Part shown: in pieces, positions 25,785-56,559 of the stretch
Layout of the letters: each line of letters starts with the position of its first letter
Numbering within the stretch: position 1 is the stretch's first letter
Notes under the pieces: model-generated
The model's input: only the letters and a program-made list of their open reading frames with translations
Database searches by the model: none
Told to the model about the DNA's origin: nothing
DNA from: Rhodeus uyekii
Lineage: Eukaryota; Chordata; Actinopteri; Cypriniformes; Acheilognathidae
Reading direction: 5' to 3'
NCBI GenBank assembly: GCA_037043235.1
Contig: JAWRVZ010000013.1
Span: 5,393,501 to 5,457,500 of the forward strand
Length of the DNA: 64,000 bases
Position numbers and translations under genes: made by a program

Positions 25785-25994
25785 TCTGTGTCTGTCTGTC
25801 TCCTAGGCGATCTGTACTTCCACTTAAATCAGTATTCTAATGTGGTGTCTAAGCAGGGCAAGTGGCCTAACATCAGTCTCTATGGGTACATCATGGATAA
25901 GGTCAGTACAAATATGAAAGTGGAGCCCAACCCTGGCAGCAGCGACAGCAACTCGACCACCGCGCCTTCCCCCTCTCCTGCAGACTGCCATTAA
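7816..25994 (+). CDS. PARG: Poly(ADP-ribose) glycohydrolase, C-terminal 11 exons (5' part not in window)
   Basis: PARG hydrolyses ribose-ribose bonds of poly(ADP-ribose), reversing PARP signalling in nucleus and cytoplasm. Exons: 7816-7908, 8673-8827, 13280-13359, 13488-13548, 14151-14226, 16188-16335, 23128-23206, 23369-23477, 23694-23799, 25031-25159, 25807-25994. All junctions are GT-AG and the joined frame is open for 408 codons including TAA. The order of blocks follows vertebrate PARG: the accessory helical part (TMSQEQIACLLANAFFCTFPRR), then the catalytic macrodomain. The family signature GGG-X6-8-QEE lies in exon 16188-16335 as VGGGVTGMGLVQEE, with both catalytic glutamates present. 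The ADP-ribose loop TGNWGCGAF is in exon 23694-23799. Human PARG reads GCGAFGGD where this copy reads GCGAFRGD. The C-terminal tail is Ser/Pro-rich and unlike the human one. The first exon seen is in phase 0; upstream exons (regulatory N-terminus, start of the catalytic fragment) are presumably left of the window. Family call is near certain; the extreme C-terminus is less sure. Confidence 0.96.
9830..10723. mobile_element. Second Tigger-like copy, 3'-truncated and with two internal insertions
   Basis: It starts with the same CAGTAATACCTCGG end and follows the 3171 element closely for about 240 bases, then again at gatcacaattaatg and gcactgtggtgaatgatgc. Relative to that copy it carries about 280 extra bases near 10111-10388 and about 245 near 10453-10698, and it lacks the right terminus. 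Confidence 0.7.
11820..11975 (+). mobile_element. tRNA-derived SINE
   Basis: The head 11820-11893 folds like a tRNA: GCTTTCC pairs with GGAAAGC as a 7-base acceptor stem, and there is a 5-base anticodon stem around a TTTACAA loop. The B box GGTTCGATCCC is present. The tail, gtaagttgctttggataaaagcatctgccaaatg, is the 3' region shared by many teleost SINEs and their partner LINEs. It lies in PARG intron DNA. Confidence 0.8.
13443..13477 (+). repeat. (TG)n microsatellite abutting a PARG splice acceptor
   Basis: About 17 TG units end ten bases before the PARG exon starting at 13488; only tacattttcag separates them. The repeat occupies the usual polypyrimidine/branch-point zone. Confidence 0.95.
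14830..15245. other. GC-rich noncoding block in a PARG intron
   Basis: A roughly 400-base stretch is clearly richer in G+C than the flanking intron DNA and lacks simple repeats or a credible coding frame. It may be a conserved regulatory element; nothing in it was recognised. Confidence 0.3.
16188..16335 (+). other. PARG: PARG exon carrying the catalytic QEE signature
   Basis: This exon encodes the PARG signature: three glycines followed nine residues later by Gln-Glu-Glu, then IRFLINPELI. In the known family mechanism the second Glu is the general acid/base. The acceptor is gctgcag and the donor is ACAG|GTCAGC; the exon ends in phase 1 and joins cleanly to 23128 across a 6.8 kb intron. The signature is intact, so the gene is likely catalytically competent. 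Confidence 0.95.
16565..16680 (+). repeat. hAT-like MITE fragment
   Basis: It begins caggggttttcaactt followed by tttcaaggaccc, resembling the ends of fish hAT-type short elements (CAGxGGTTxxCAAC). No far terminus or target duplication was found. Confidence 0.35.
16680..17175 (+). repeat. Interspersed repeat, copy 2
   Basis: Shares ordered blocks with 1530-1715 (cgattcaagct, actcattgtgtttctccc, gacatttacacttg, tatagttttc, aggtcttaaa) and has extra flanking sequence ending in gcagaaaccctgcatg. Confidence 0.55.
17523..18417 (+). mobile_element. Tc1-like transposon, right half missing
   Basis: The left end caatgccctccacaattattggcacccc is typical of fish Tc1 elements. From 17882 a decayed transposase reads MAKTREHT...VRQFCVDLHKSGNGYKKIA. 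After frame changes, 18149-18410 gives KTTIRRSLHANKLFGRHARKKP and WDCVLWSVETKIELFG. The last corresponds to the WSDETK block with the first catalytic Asp changed to Val. The rest of the DDE domain and the right inverted repeat are absent. Confidence 0.8.
18535..18567 (+). repeat. Short direct repeat
   Basis: gcgaacattgcccacac occurs twice in tandem, just beyond the truncated Tc1 element. Confidence 0.7.
20297..20311 (+). repeat. Homopolymer C run
   Basis: About fifteen consecutive C, preceded by gtgaca and followed by a CT-rich stretch. Confidence 0.9.
20575..21407 (+). mobile_element. L2/CR1-type LINE, 5'-truncated, with reverse-transcriptase ORF remnant
   Basis: 20596-21234 encodes 212 residues of the ORF2 C-terminal region after the reverse-transcriptase core: NLGVILESDLSFSSHI, HAFITSRVDYCNGLLTGLP, VQNAAARILSRT, LHWLPVTFRIDFK and the terminal TFKSRLKTHLF. 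The frame is unbroken to its TGA, suggesting a fairly recent insertion. The 3' end is typical of fish L2 elements: gtaaagcactttgaat, gctatacaaataaa and a (CTTGC) tandem tail ending at 21407. The clade is inferred from residue and tail style. Confidence 0.85.
21985..22014 (+). repeat. (CT)n microsatellite
   Basis: About fifteen CT units in the PARG intron between 16335 and 23128. Confidence 0.9.
25310..25400 (+). repeat. Fragment of the CTACCGTTCA-end repeat family
   Basis: ttcaaaggttttggg, tcttatgctcaacaaggct and tttacagtaaaaacagt match the left part of copies at 46748, 57826 and 60118. Confidence 0.5.
25739..25787 (+). repeat. (TC)n microsatellite before the last PARG acceptor
   Basis: About 22 TC units end some 20 bases upstream of the acceptor tcctag at 25806, making an unusually long pyrimidine tract for the final PARG exon. 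Confidence 0.95.
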
Positions 25995-26360
25995 TGCTGG
26001 CCAACAGCTAACTGAACCTGTTCAAATGCCTCAGTGCTTTCTTCTCCTTTAGACTGACTTTTTGGGTGATTATCTGAGACATAGGGAAGCACATTATGCC
26101 TTTCTTTTATACCAACGAGTAAACATTTCAAGTCACTAAGAAAAGGCAACAGGAAGCATAGCAATAGTCACTCTGGCTGTAAATCCTTATTCATCTAGAT
26201 TTGATCTCGGGGGAGTTTTTACTGGACTGGCACACAAACTTACCTGGGATCAAATTAAATGCCTGATCTTGTGCAATTGAATTATCCATTTAAATTGAGT
26301 GACCAAGTTGTAGTCTTTTGAATTGTTTTTGTTTCTATCCAGAAAGTAACAGGGGTTCAC

Positions 26361-26366
26361 AATAAA
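26361..26366 (+). promoter_or_regulatory. Candidate PARG polyadenylation signal
   Basis: A canonical AATAAA lies about 370 bases after the PARG stop codon. Position and hexamer fit a 3' UTR end, but the region is AT-rich and chance occurrence is possible. Confidence 0.35.
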
Positions 26367-26810
26367 GTATTTAGAGATCATTAACAAAATATGCATGACA
26401 ACCTCTAAATACATGGGAAGGTCCACCATGACACTTGATTGCAAAATGTTTTGCACAAGACTTAATAGTTTTATTGTGGTAAAGGGAAAGGTATTGCTGA
26501 AAAATGAAAATAATTTTAACTGTTGAAAACAGCTTGTATAATCATAGTAATGGAACTGCTGCAAATTCAAATTGTTTGAAAACATATAGACTCTGCATGA
26601 CATTTTTAGCAATTTATACCACAAGGTTTTCACTGTTTCATTTATTGTTCTGATTAAAGGCACCTTTAAAAAAATGGGGTTGATATTTAAAGGTAGTGAA
26701 TATTTTCATATGTTTTGCTCCTTATTGTATTATGATTTGATAATTAAAATTGTTAATTCGGACACTTGTCTGCTTTTTTTTTTTCTTTCAACATGGACAC
26801 CAACCTGAGC

Positions 26811-26811
26811 T

Positions 26812-26866
<55 letters not shown>
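26811..26866 (+). repeat. (TTTC)n microsatellite
   Basis: About fourteen tandem TTTC units in the PARG-OGDHL intergenic DNA. Confidence 0.95.
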
Positions 26867-28489
26867 GCTGGCTATATGTTCAAGATCTTTGATATGCTAA
26901 TCAAAACATGCTAATGCTTTTACCCAAGTTGACACATGGATCAGTGCAGAGCTAGTAAACGACTTCTGTTTCACGAAGTGTTCAATTATTTATGTTCAAT
27001 TACAAATTCAATGCCATCTATCCAAGTCATAACAATGGAACAATTATCGTTACAGTATGTTAAGATTTATCTTTAATGTGTACCTTTTACATTCACTTTA
27101 AAAGTCACATTTCAGTTGAACTAAAGCAGTCTCTCTTTTTAAAATGTAAACACTTCATACTGTTATAAAATCTTATTATTTTTTATTTTTTTTTGCAGAA
27201 CTGACTAATAGACCTAGATTGTATCTTTGTCCAATATGTATAAACGTCTTAATTGTATAATGCCACTTAATTGGACCATGTTATAATTCTGATTTGAGCC
27301 AACTGACCTCTTTTGATCACCACCTTTGTTACGACTGTTTCTAATAATCCACAAATGCGTTTGGACGTTTTCATCAGTTCAACCTGTAGCATATGTACCA
27401 CTTGGTGACCAAAATATGGTTCCTTTTAAATACACTCTTGGTTTAAAACTGATGCAGCATCCCCTTGTTTTCTCAAATACTAAGGTTATTAAAGCATCTG
27501 ACTTTAATAGAAATGTAAATGTCAATGAAATGAATTAAGAAGCATTACATTCTTGTCAACATTTGTCTCATAAAGAATGAAATTGTGGGCATGGAAGTTT
27601 CAAATCATGTTTTCGTTCTTACATGCTAAATGGCGGCTACCTTTAATAAGATCCCTGGTAAGGGAGGCTCTTGGCTCCATCTGTTTCAATAGCTGAAGTC
27701 AGAGAGCACCAAAATGGCATTTTCACTTATAATTGCATGACCTTATTGCTTGGTTACACGGCGCTTTTTGTTAGTTTCGATTATAGCACTGCTAAAGAGC
27801 AGAGAGGGACAAATGTAGATGTTTTATTGGAATGACGTGTATAACAGCACCACAGTATGAACCTCTGACTCATTCGGCACCTTGTACTATCGGGCTATTA
27901 CAGAGCACTTTTTTGTGGTCACAGCTTGATTAAGTGCTGCTCCATAAAGAACAATTGTAGAGACTATCGCTAAGTGCATTTGCATCTAATGTTAAGATCT
28001 CTATTTTAGAGTCCGAAATGCTGTATATTTTTCCACGTATAAAAAGGTTGTGTGAGACACTTTGATCCTAAAAATCATGCATTTGGCATTTTCTTAATGC
28101 TGTATTTTAATCATGTCTGCTTTACTTCTGAAACAACCACGAGAGCAGCCCAGTGATGATTGATGACAATGCTTTCTTTTTTTCTGGTTGTTGGCCACTA
28201 AGAATGATGAAACTAGTTTTGAGGTACTGAGGGGGAGGGAAGGCAATTAGCTCAGACTGTAAAATCCGCCAACATAAAGACCATCAATCTAGATGACTGA
28301 AACCACATGTTCAAGAGAATTCTGCCCAATCTCTAGGAAAATTAGGAAAGCGTAATTGTCCAATGTGATTAAGAATCAGAGGTTACTGAAAATATCAATG
28401 TTCTCATTACACCCTAGCAGAACTTAGTCCTTTGCATAAATATTTGATTGAATTTATACACAGTGGTTGCGGGTGTTAATTACGGTTTA

Positions 28490-29040
28490 AGCTTTATTAA
28501 AAGGAAAGTGCACTGAAAGCATGGTAAGAAGTGGAAGAGCCAAACAGTTCAAATCTTGGGCTGTGGGCAATGTGAAACATGTATTGTTCTCTGATAAATC
28601 CATCTACTCTTTCTTTCCCACATCCATTGGAATCACTGTGTTGTGAAGGACCAGAGATGCTTAACCCCTGGACTGTTGCATTTACAGAGTAAAGCATGGG
28701 GTGGATCAGTGATGTTTTGAGCAGCAGTAGCATTCCCTACTGTGCTTGATGTGTGCGTCACTGCCAAGAACTACCAAACTGTTCTGGAGGATCATGTACG
28801 CATTATGGTGCAAATTTTGTACCCTAAAGATGGTGCCGTGTATTGGCATGATAATGCACCAATACACACAGCAAGACACAGTCTTAGATCTAAATATTTT
28901 GAGCCACTTTGGGGTTTTTTCGAGGAGTAGGTCAGAAAACGTTTTCCCACACCAGCATCAATGCTCAAAATCCCATTTTGAAGGACTTGTATTTGTCATT
29001 CCCAAAATTAATTGATGCTGTAGCTGGCCTTAAAAGGAGG
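28490..29040 (+). mobile_element. Degenerate Tc1/mariner transposase fragment
   Basis: 28742-28924 reads VLEDHVRIMVQILYPKDG then HDNAPIHTARHSLRSKY. DNAPIHTA is the hallmark around the second catalytic Asp of Tc1/mariner transposases. Upstream, tgggg-tggatcagtgatgtttt resembles the WGS/ISV block but is broken by stops. No inverted repeats were found. It lies just upstream of the OGDHL 5' exon. Confidence 0.65.
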
Positions 29041-29359
29041 CCCTAAACTATACTAATAAATGATTGTAGTCTAAAACCATGTGTTTCAGCATACTTGTAC
29101 ATCCTTGTATGTCTTCAGCATGAATGAGTTGCCCAGCCCTATATTTGTGACAGTTTTTGTTTATGATCCTACAAAAAGAATATATAATATAAAATATAAT
29201 TAACATTTCAAACATATCTAGTCATCTAATGTGTCTAAAATATCTCATATGCTTATGGAAAACTGGGTATTTTCCCATTTGATAGTATGAGAGCAAAATT
29301 GTACAAAGGTAAAACGTCAAATAAATTATACATGAAGGTACTCAAAACATGCTGATATT

Positions 29360-29547
29360 TCAGGTGCTGCAGTTTAGAGCTGAAAGTGACCAACTGCTGC
29401 GCCGCAGTCAGGTCGCGCATACGGATTATGGGACGGATTTGACGTTGGAGAGATTATAGGACAGAAAAGAAAAGAAACGTCCAGCCTGAATCACGACCGA
29501 CCGCATCTGAACTCAACCGGACCATCGTCATCTGCGCGCAGCTCAAG
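29360..29547 (+). promoter_or_regulatory. Probable OGDHL promoter and 5' noncoding exon
   Basis: This short stretch has many CpGs (for example tctgcgcgcagc) in a CpG-poor neighbourhood. It ends in a good donor, CTCAAG|GTGAAG, at 29547/29548. The next acceptor is gttgcag at 30150, three bases before the OGDHL ATG. A noncoding first exon joined to the exon that starts at 30151 is therefore the simplest model. The transcription start is not visible, so the left limit is arbitrary. Confidence 0.5.
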
Positions 29548-30152
29548 GTGAAGTGTGTTTGTTATGACGCAGAGATGAAGCTACGTCGACGCCGTCGAGC
29601 CAAGGGAAACATATAACGGATGGGTAACAGCTGTAACCAGTCGTCAGTCGGTATTTTACCACTGTTCGCACATATATTTACATAAATGTATTGGAAGTGG
29701 TTTTGGCAACGGGATTTTACATCGTTCTAATCAAATTGTCATTGAACGGAGATGAAGGACGAGCTGTATTTAGGCTACATGCCTGTTCTATAAATCGCCG
29801 GTATTGATAGAGCCTTTATAGTTATGGTTATCCACAAGAATTAATGAGGATATTTTTTAAAGTTGCCCTTTTTAATGAATTAAGTTTATAAATGCACGAA
29901 TGTAATAAATAGTACTTAAAACATTAGAATACACTCACAAGATATGTTTCCCTTGTCCTCAGAATCTATCACATACAACTGGCCTGCTTACATTTTTAAC
30001 CAGAGAGATCTGATTTATCCAGATTGTTGGTTTAAGTTGGAGTTTTCAGGGTTCAATCACTCAAACACACCTTTCTGTTTGTTTTAAACTTTCTCAGGAA
30101 ATGATCTGAGTATGTGTGCCATAGTGCCTTGCTGTTTTTGAAGGTTGCAGAC

Positions 30153-51596
<21,444 letters not shown>

Positions 51597-53014
51597 TGCT
51601 GTTGTGGAAATTAGCCTTTCAAATGAAATATAACTGGTATCAACACAATTTATTAGATGAGGTGATTTTCATGTTGCCAAAGTATGTCAAATGGTTCCAT
51701 TATATTGATAAAAAGACCACAAATAGAAGTAATTCTCATTCTGTAGCAGATTTAGCTGTAGATTTGCACCAGAAATCATTTATCTGTTCTAAGTAATCTG
51801 TATAGTTATTTATTTCTTTTATCTTCCATAACTGTCACACTTGGCTTCATCCTGAGACATCAGACAGATGGCATGTAGACAAGTAACAATATTCTCTGTG
51901 GCAGTGGTGATATTCTCTGTAGCTTCCACAAAATATGCTTCCTTATTAGACTGTAGGGTTCTTGTGGTGTTTAAGACTTGTGGGAATGAGGACATTTATA
52001 ACGTCAACATGTCTGTGACAACTTTGAAATGCTATACACACTGGGACACAAATATAAGGAGGTAACAAAACAATTACATAAACTAGCAATCTTATAAGCA
52101 CAAGTATCGAATGCATTATCTTTCTGTGTAATCTTACTGTCAGTAAACTGCTTTTGTAGTGGAATTCAGTGATATTAAATCTTGTGCATGGTCATACACT
52201 AATGATCATTCTATGGCTGCTTAAACAGTTAAAAATGTGTCGCTCAAGCTGGACTAAACAGCTGTAAACTTGATTTTACTTGAATCTGTGCTGTAGGTAA
52301 TTCACGTGATAGACACTTGCAAACGTGAATTTGATTTGGTTCTAGTAGGCCTATATTTTAGACGCTGGACATTGCCCATGGGGGGAAAAGATCATAATTT
52401 TAATTCATTGTGATAGATTGTGATGAATGATAGACGTTTTGACAGCAATAATGCAATAAACTTTGTGTCACTGACAAACGATGGATGTTTGCTTGGTTTT
52501 TATCATTAATCATATATCTGTGTGCACACATAAGCTGTCTCTCTACAGGCAGTGTGCTTCCTTTACATACAGCAGGACACCATTGGACTCATTACATGCA
52601 TGCCAAAAAACCATTAATATCTATTTTGTTAATCATTAGATTTACAGACATTGGCTATGTTTGGAATAGTATGTTCTGTGTATTCTGCACAGTATGCTAA
52701 TTTCCTGACTTACATTTGCTAAAATTAGCACATTTCATCTTATGACAAATATAGTTAGGTCATCTGACTATGTAGCCTACTATTGGTTTACTGTTTATAG
52801 TGGAATAACGCCACCTGGCTCATTTGTTGTAGGCCTCTTTTTAAATAGTAGCCTTATTTAATTACGTAAAATGCCACTTACTAACATAATATACACTACA
52901 TAGTTTATAATGAGAAAGTAGTAAGCTATTGTTCCAGTCAACGGCCCTTTTTTGTTTCAGTAGACAGAGAGTATTAGATAGTATCATATCTAACAGATAG
53001 ACGTGGCGTGTCGT
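51597..53014. other. OGDHL 3' UTR and convergent intergenic DNA
   Basis: Likely OGDHL 3' UTR to about 52480, then about 500 bases to the C10orf53 stop on the other strand. No other gene or repeat family seen. Confidence 0.55.
52455..52460 (+). promoter_or_regulatory. Candidate OGDHL polyadenylation signal
   Basis: AATAAA lies about 860 bases after the OGDHL stop and is followed within 30-40 bases by a GT-rich stretch (gatgtttgcttggtttttat), as expected of a cleavage/polyadenylation site. It lies about 550 bases before the convergent C10orf53 stop. Confidence 0.45.
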
Positions 53015-53503
53015 TCAATACGCGTTCCTCACTGCGTCAATGGCCTCCAGGCACAGAGGATCAAGTCGTCCATCACCTCCTATGAGCAAAGAAGAGTTTA
53101 AAATAAACCTTCTTGATGAGAATCACATCTCTTATCTTCCAGAAAGCAGAGGTTTCCAAAGGCTGGCGCAAATTACCAAACTCAAGGTCAGTAATGTTGC
53201 ACGCGTACACGCACTCTCCATTGACAATGAGCTCTACTATATTCCAGTCTTCTGTTTTCTCGAGGATACACTGGTGGCCATCGGCTTTTAGGACAGCTAG
53301 AAGTAAGGAAAAAGTACACGTGACCAGTTTTCGCCAAATTTCAATAGTAATATTTGTATCAAAATGAATGACATGTATTCAAAGCGTATGACACATCTGT
53401 AAGGATTACCTTGTAAACCTTCCAAGCGAAATGTTTTGTGTTGGACAATACCACACGATTCATATGGACCATAGCGTACTGTTACCACCGAATTAGTTGG
53501 CAT
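53015..53503 (-). CDS. C10orf53: UPF0728 family protein (C10orf53 homolog), complete, three exons
   Basis: The exons on the - strand are 53503-53410, 53296-53177 and 53079-53015 (94+120+65 bases, 92 residues plus stop). The acceptors are ttctag and tcatag; the donors are CAAG|GTAATC and TTTG|GTAATT. The product begins MPTNSVVTVRYGPYESCG, continues through GLQAVLKADGHQCILEK and EDWNIVELIVNGE, and ends GGDGRLDPLC...RNAY. This is the layout of the small UPF0728 family (human C10orf53, about 93 residues), whose biochemical function I do not know. Position and orientation between OGDHL (convergent) and CHAT (same strand, upstream) match the human locus. The introns are only about 100 bases. A longer open frame on the opposite strand (53040-53291) overlaps two exons and is a shadow. 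Confidence 0.9.
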
Positions 53504-53814
53504 AATTATAAATGAGTATTAAAATCTATCGGTTAGGCACCGCAAAGGCAGAACTGCGTTTGTGTTTATACAGCTCTCCATAGTAACCAGTTTGGAGCAC
53601 TGAAACAAGCAAACTATCACCGGAAGCAGCAGGATACATAAACAATATTATAAACTCCGGGTAAATGCAATGCTATCTTGATTCACGTTCCACAGAACTC
53701 AAGGTTTCCACTTAAAAACCTAAAAACGACGTGCGTTTCCGTTACAGTCAGTGAACGTGAGGCACGCGATTGGTTGTCTGATTCGATCGCCTCACCGTTT
53801 CACATTGTACGTTT

Positions 53815-53945
53815 GGCCGAGTTCAGAGCAGGGGTTTATAACCCCGGGATAAAGCGGTGCTAACCCCGCTTCAAAAGTACAAGTGCGAAACTTGTGGATA
53901 AAAGCGGGTTTATAACGCGCTCAGTGTATCAAGCCGGTTATATAG
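53815..53945. repeat. Short GC-rich inverted repeats upstream of C10orf53
   Basis: ggggtttataaccccgg and aagcggtgctaaccccgctt are internally palindromic, and gcgggtttataacgcgc repeats the first motif. This looks like the end of a short DNA element, 300-440 bases upstream of the C10orf53 start on its strand. The other end was not found. Confidence 0.4.
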
Positions 53946-55794
53946 AAACATTGAATTTAATTCAGCAATGTTTAAAATGCTATTCCTTTTTGTTTGAAGT
54001 GTTATATTATGTAAGCCTATTATATTAATATAAACTATTATATATATAGTTTAAATTGGTAATCTCAAAATGATTGTTGCATTGCTCATCGAATTGAAAA
54101 TTAATATGGTTCCTCTTCAGAATTAGGCTATGTTTGTCTTTGGAGTCATGTGACATTCTGAAATGTTTTGTCTACACACAACAGTTGTAGATTGCTATGA
54201 ATAAAACCACTTTCTATGAATGATTTTAATGTACTTGGCCCAGATCATTGCAGTTTGCATGTTTTAGTGCAATGGGAGATGTAGAATGCTTTTATGCTGT
54301 GGTGTGGTTAAAAAATAAAATAGTTGTCAGAATAACCTGTATATTTCATTCAGAATTGGTGGGATGAAAATACTCAGTGCACACATGTTGGTTTTGATTA
54401 GTATTTTTATGGCATCATTAGAATACAGTGATATTAATAAATAGACCATTTATCTTTTGGAAACTCTTAACTTAGAAAAATAAATGTCTCAAGAGTTAAA
54501 GAACATCACAGTTTAAGCAATCCACCACCAGTTTAACAAAATACATTCTGTCACATCTTCACTTTCACATGTTTGCTGTTTCCCTCATGTATTCCTTGTG
54601 TTTCCTCATATCATGTATTTATACTCAACATAAGTTCAAGATGTGCGACTAACATATTCTATTACTAATACTAAGGCTATACTTTCTCTATATACGCAGT
54701 ATAACATGATTGAGTGGTTTATTAGTCAATTTCAGCTTAGCTATTTTACTACAGTACATATTTGATCTAGTTATAAAGTGCTAAAATACATTTCTCAAGG
54801 CATCACTGTTTTAGATTTTTTTTAGATCTACTTTACAATTGCTATCATGACTGGTTCAACACATAGGATATACAAATTACACACATTTGAAAAACACAGT
54901 GCTCAACGGAATTTCACAATATAAATACATAGTCTTTATCTGTGTACATTAGATAGACATCAAATATTGTTCTTTTTTGTTTAGACATACTGTATAGACC
55001 TACTGTGCAACATGTGTCAGTACCATTTTCAGACTTAATATATATGAACAATGTCACATACAATGATGATTGTACTTTAAAAAAGAAAAAAGACAAGCTT
55101 TTGCACTTTAATAAACTATTCGTTTCTGCTATTGCATTGGAACTCAAAAATCCCTGTTACTATTATTGCATTATAAATCTAGACAACCCCACAGAATAGA
55201 ACCACATAACAATGTTCATGCAACATGCTGGTTCGCAATGGAAGATATTCTTTAAACATTTATGCACACCGGCTTGTTTTATGAGCTCAGACTGTGCATT
55301 TCAGAATATGGCCCATTGAGAATTCAATTTCACAGCACACTTTAAAGCTATAATACCATTATAAGTATACATTATAGTGCCTGGTACTGATATTTTGTTT
55401 GTATACTGCACACCCAAAATAGACTTTACTATGTACGTTTTTTTAAAACAGATAGATCTTTGATTTGAAATACATTAAACAATCTTTAAAATGTGAATAT
55501 AAGATTCACAATGATAAAGGTAAATAGCAGCTTCTGGTCCTGTTCCACAGTCATTCAGAGTACTGTATCTTGACGGCATCACTAACCATAAGGTATGGTG
55601 ACTCTGACATGACCATTTAAAACCTGGTATAGATTGTAAACAGCTATAGGCTATCATATCACAATTTTTATATGCATACTAAGTAAGCAGACCTACGTGA
55701 TCTCAAAGGCAACATCACTGAGAATGTCAAGCAACTACTTAAAAAAAAACAAATTCCGGTCTGGTTTTGGACGGCAAGCACCAAGTTAGTTTTG

Positions 55795-55930
55795 TTTTGA
55801 ACAAAAACAACATTCTTAAAAATATATTATTTTGTGTTCCCCAGAAGAAAGAAAGTCGTAGATTTGGAACAACATGAGGATGGATAAATGATTACTGGAT
55901 TTTCCTTTTTGGGTGGACTATCCCTTTAAT
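55795..55930 (+). repeat. Cyprinid-type interspersed repeat end
   Basis: ttgtgttccccagaagaaag, then ggaacaacatgaggatg, then gggtggactatcccttta form the right end of an abundant fish repeat whose start (gatagttcacctaaaatgaa) is seen at 19715. Confidence 0.55.
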
Positions 55931-56559
55931 GCTGCCTTGATGTTGTAAATCTACAAATACTATTTAGGCAAGCTCACACTTCACAGATTTTTGACAGATT
56001 TTCAAAGTCTGCGACAAAACCTCCAGATCTTCCCAAATCAGTGCTCGTTGCAGTCGCTGATGCTCGGGAAGTAGGAGCAGGTCAGCAATGTGATTCAAAC
56101 CTATGTCGAGAATCACAGACACTGCAGAATTTTCAAATCTGTTTGATATTATCATCACATGATCTTGTAGTGTATGCAATGCAATGACAAAGTGGAACGA
56201 ATCCAGCCAATCACAGTGCAGTACAGGGCTACTTTGAATCTGAGCTTCATCTGCTCCTTTTTTAATCTGGAGATGCTTTCATAGGCTAAGTAATGAAAAA
56301 ACACCTAAATAAATCCACTTAGTACTGTTGTAAAGCGACTACAGCTCCATATAATCTCTTTGCCTCTTCTGTTGGTCATAATATTTGGCAATATAGAGGA
56401 AATACCCAAAGGGAATACCTACTTTGACTCTTTTGCATATATTCACTAAATAAGACGAGGCTTGCTACTATGATTTTCTTTCAGAAATGTTCACTCTTTG
56501 TACAGTCACAGTGGTTACCTCCTAAATCTTCCATGTGATTTAAATGTTCTAGCTTCTTG

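Larger units (their letters stand above)
25995..29359. other. PARG-OGDHL intergenic DNA
   Basis: About 3.4 kb between the PARG stop and the CpG-rich OGDHL start region, both genes on the + strand. It contains a TTTC microsatellite and the degenerate mariner fragment; 26900-28480 shows no gene. Confidence 0.6.
53504..56559. other. C10orf53-CHAT intergenic DNA
   Basis: Contains the C10orf53 upstream region with GC-rich palindromes, long AT-rich DNA, one interspersed repeat end and, toward 56559, the CHAT 3' UTR. No convincing - strand AATAAA was picked out for CHAT. Confidence 0.5.

Noticed and set aside
53040..53291. + strand ORF of 83 codons over the C10orf53 locus
   Set aside because: It overlaps two - strand exons that join into a recognisable UPF0728 protein with proper splice sites; its own product resembles nothing.
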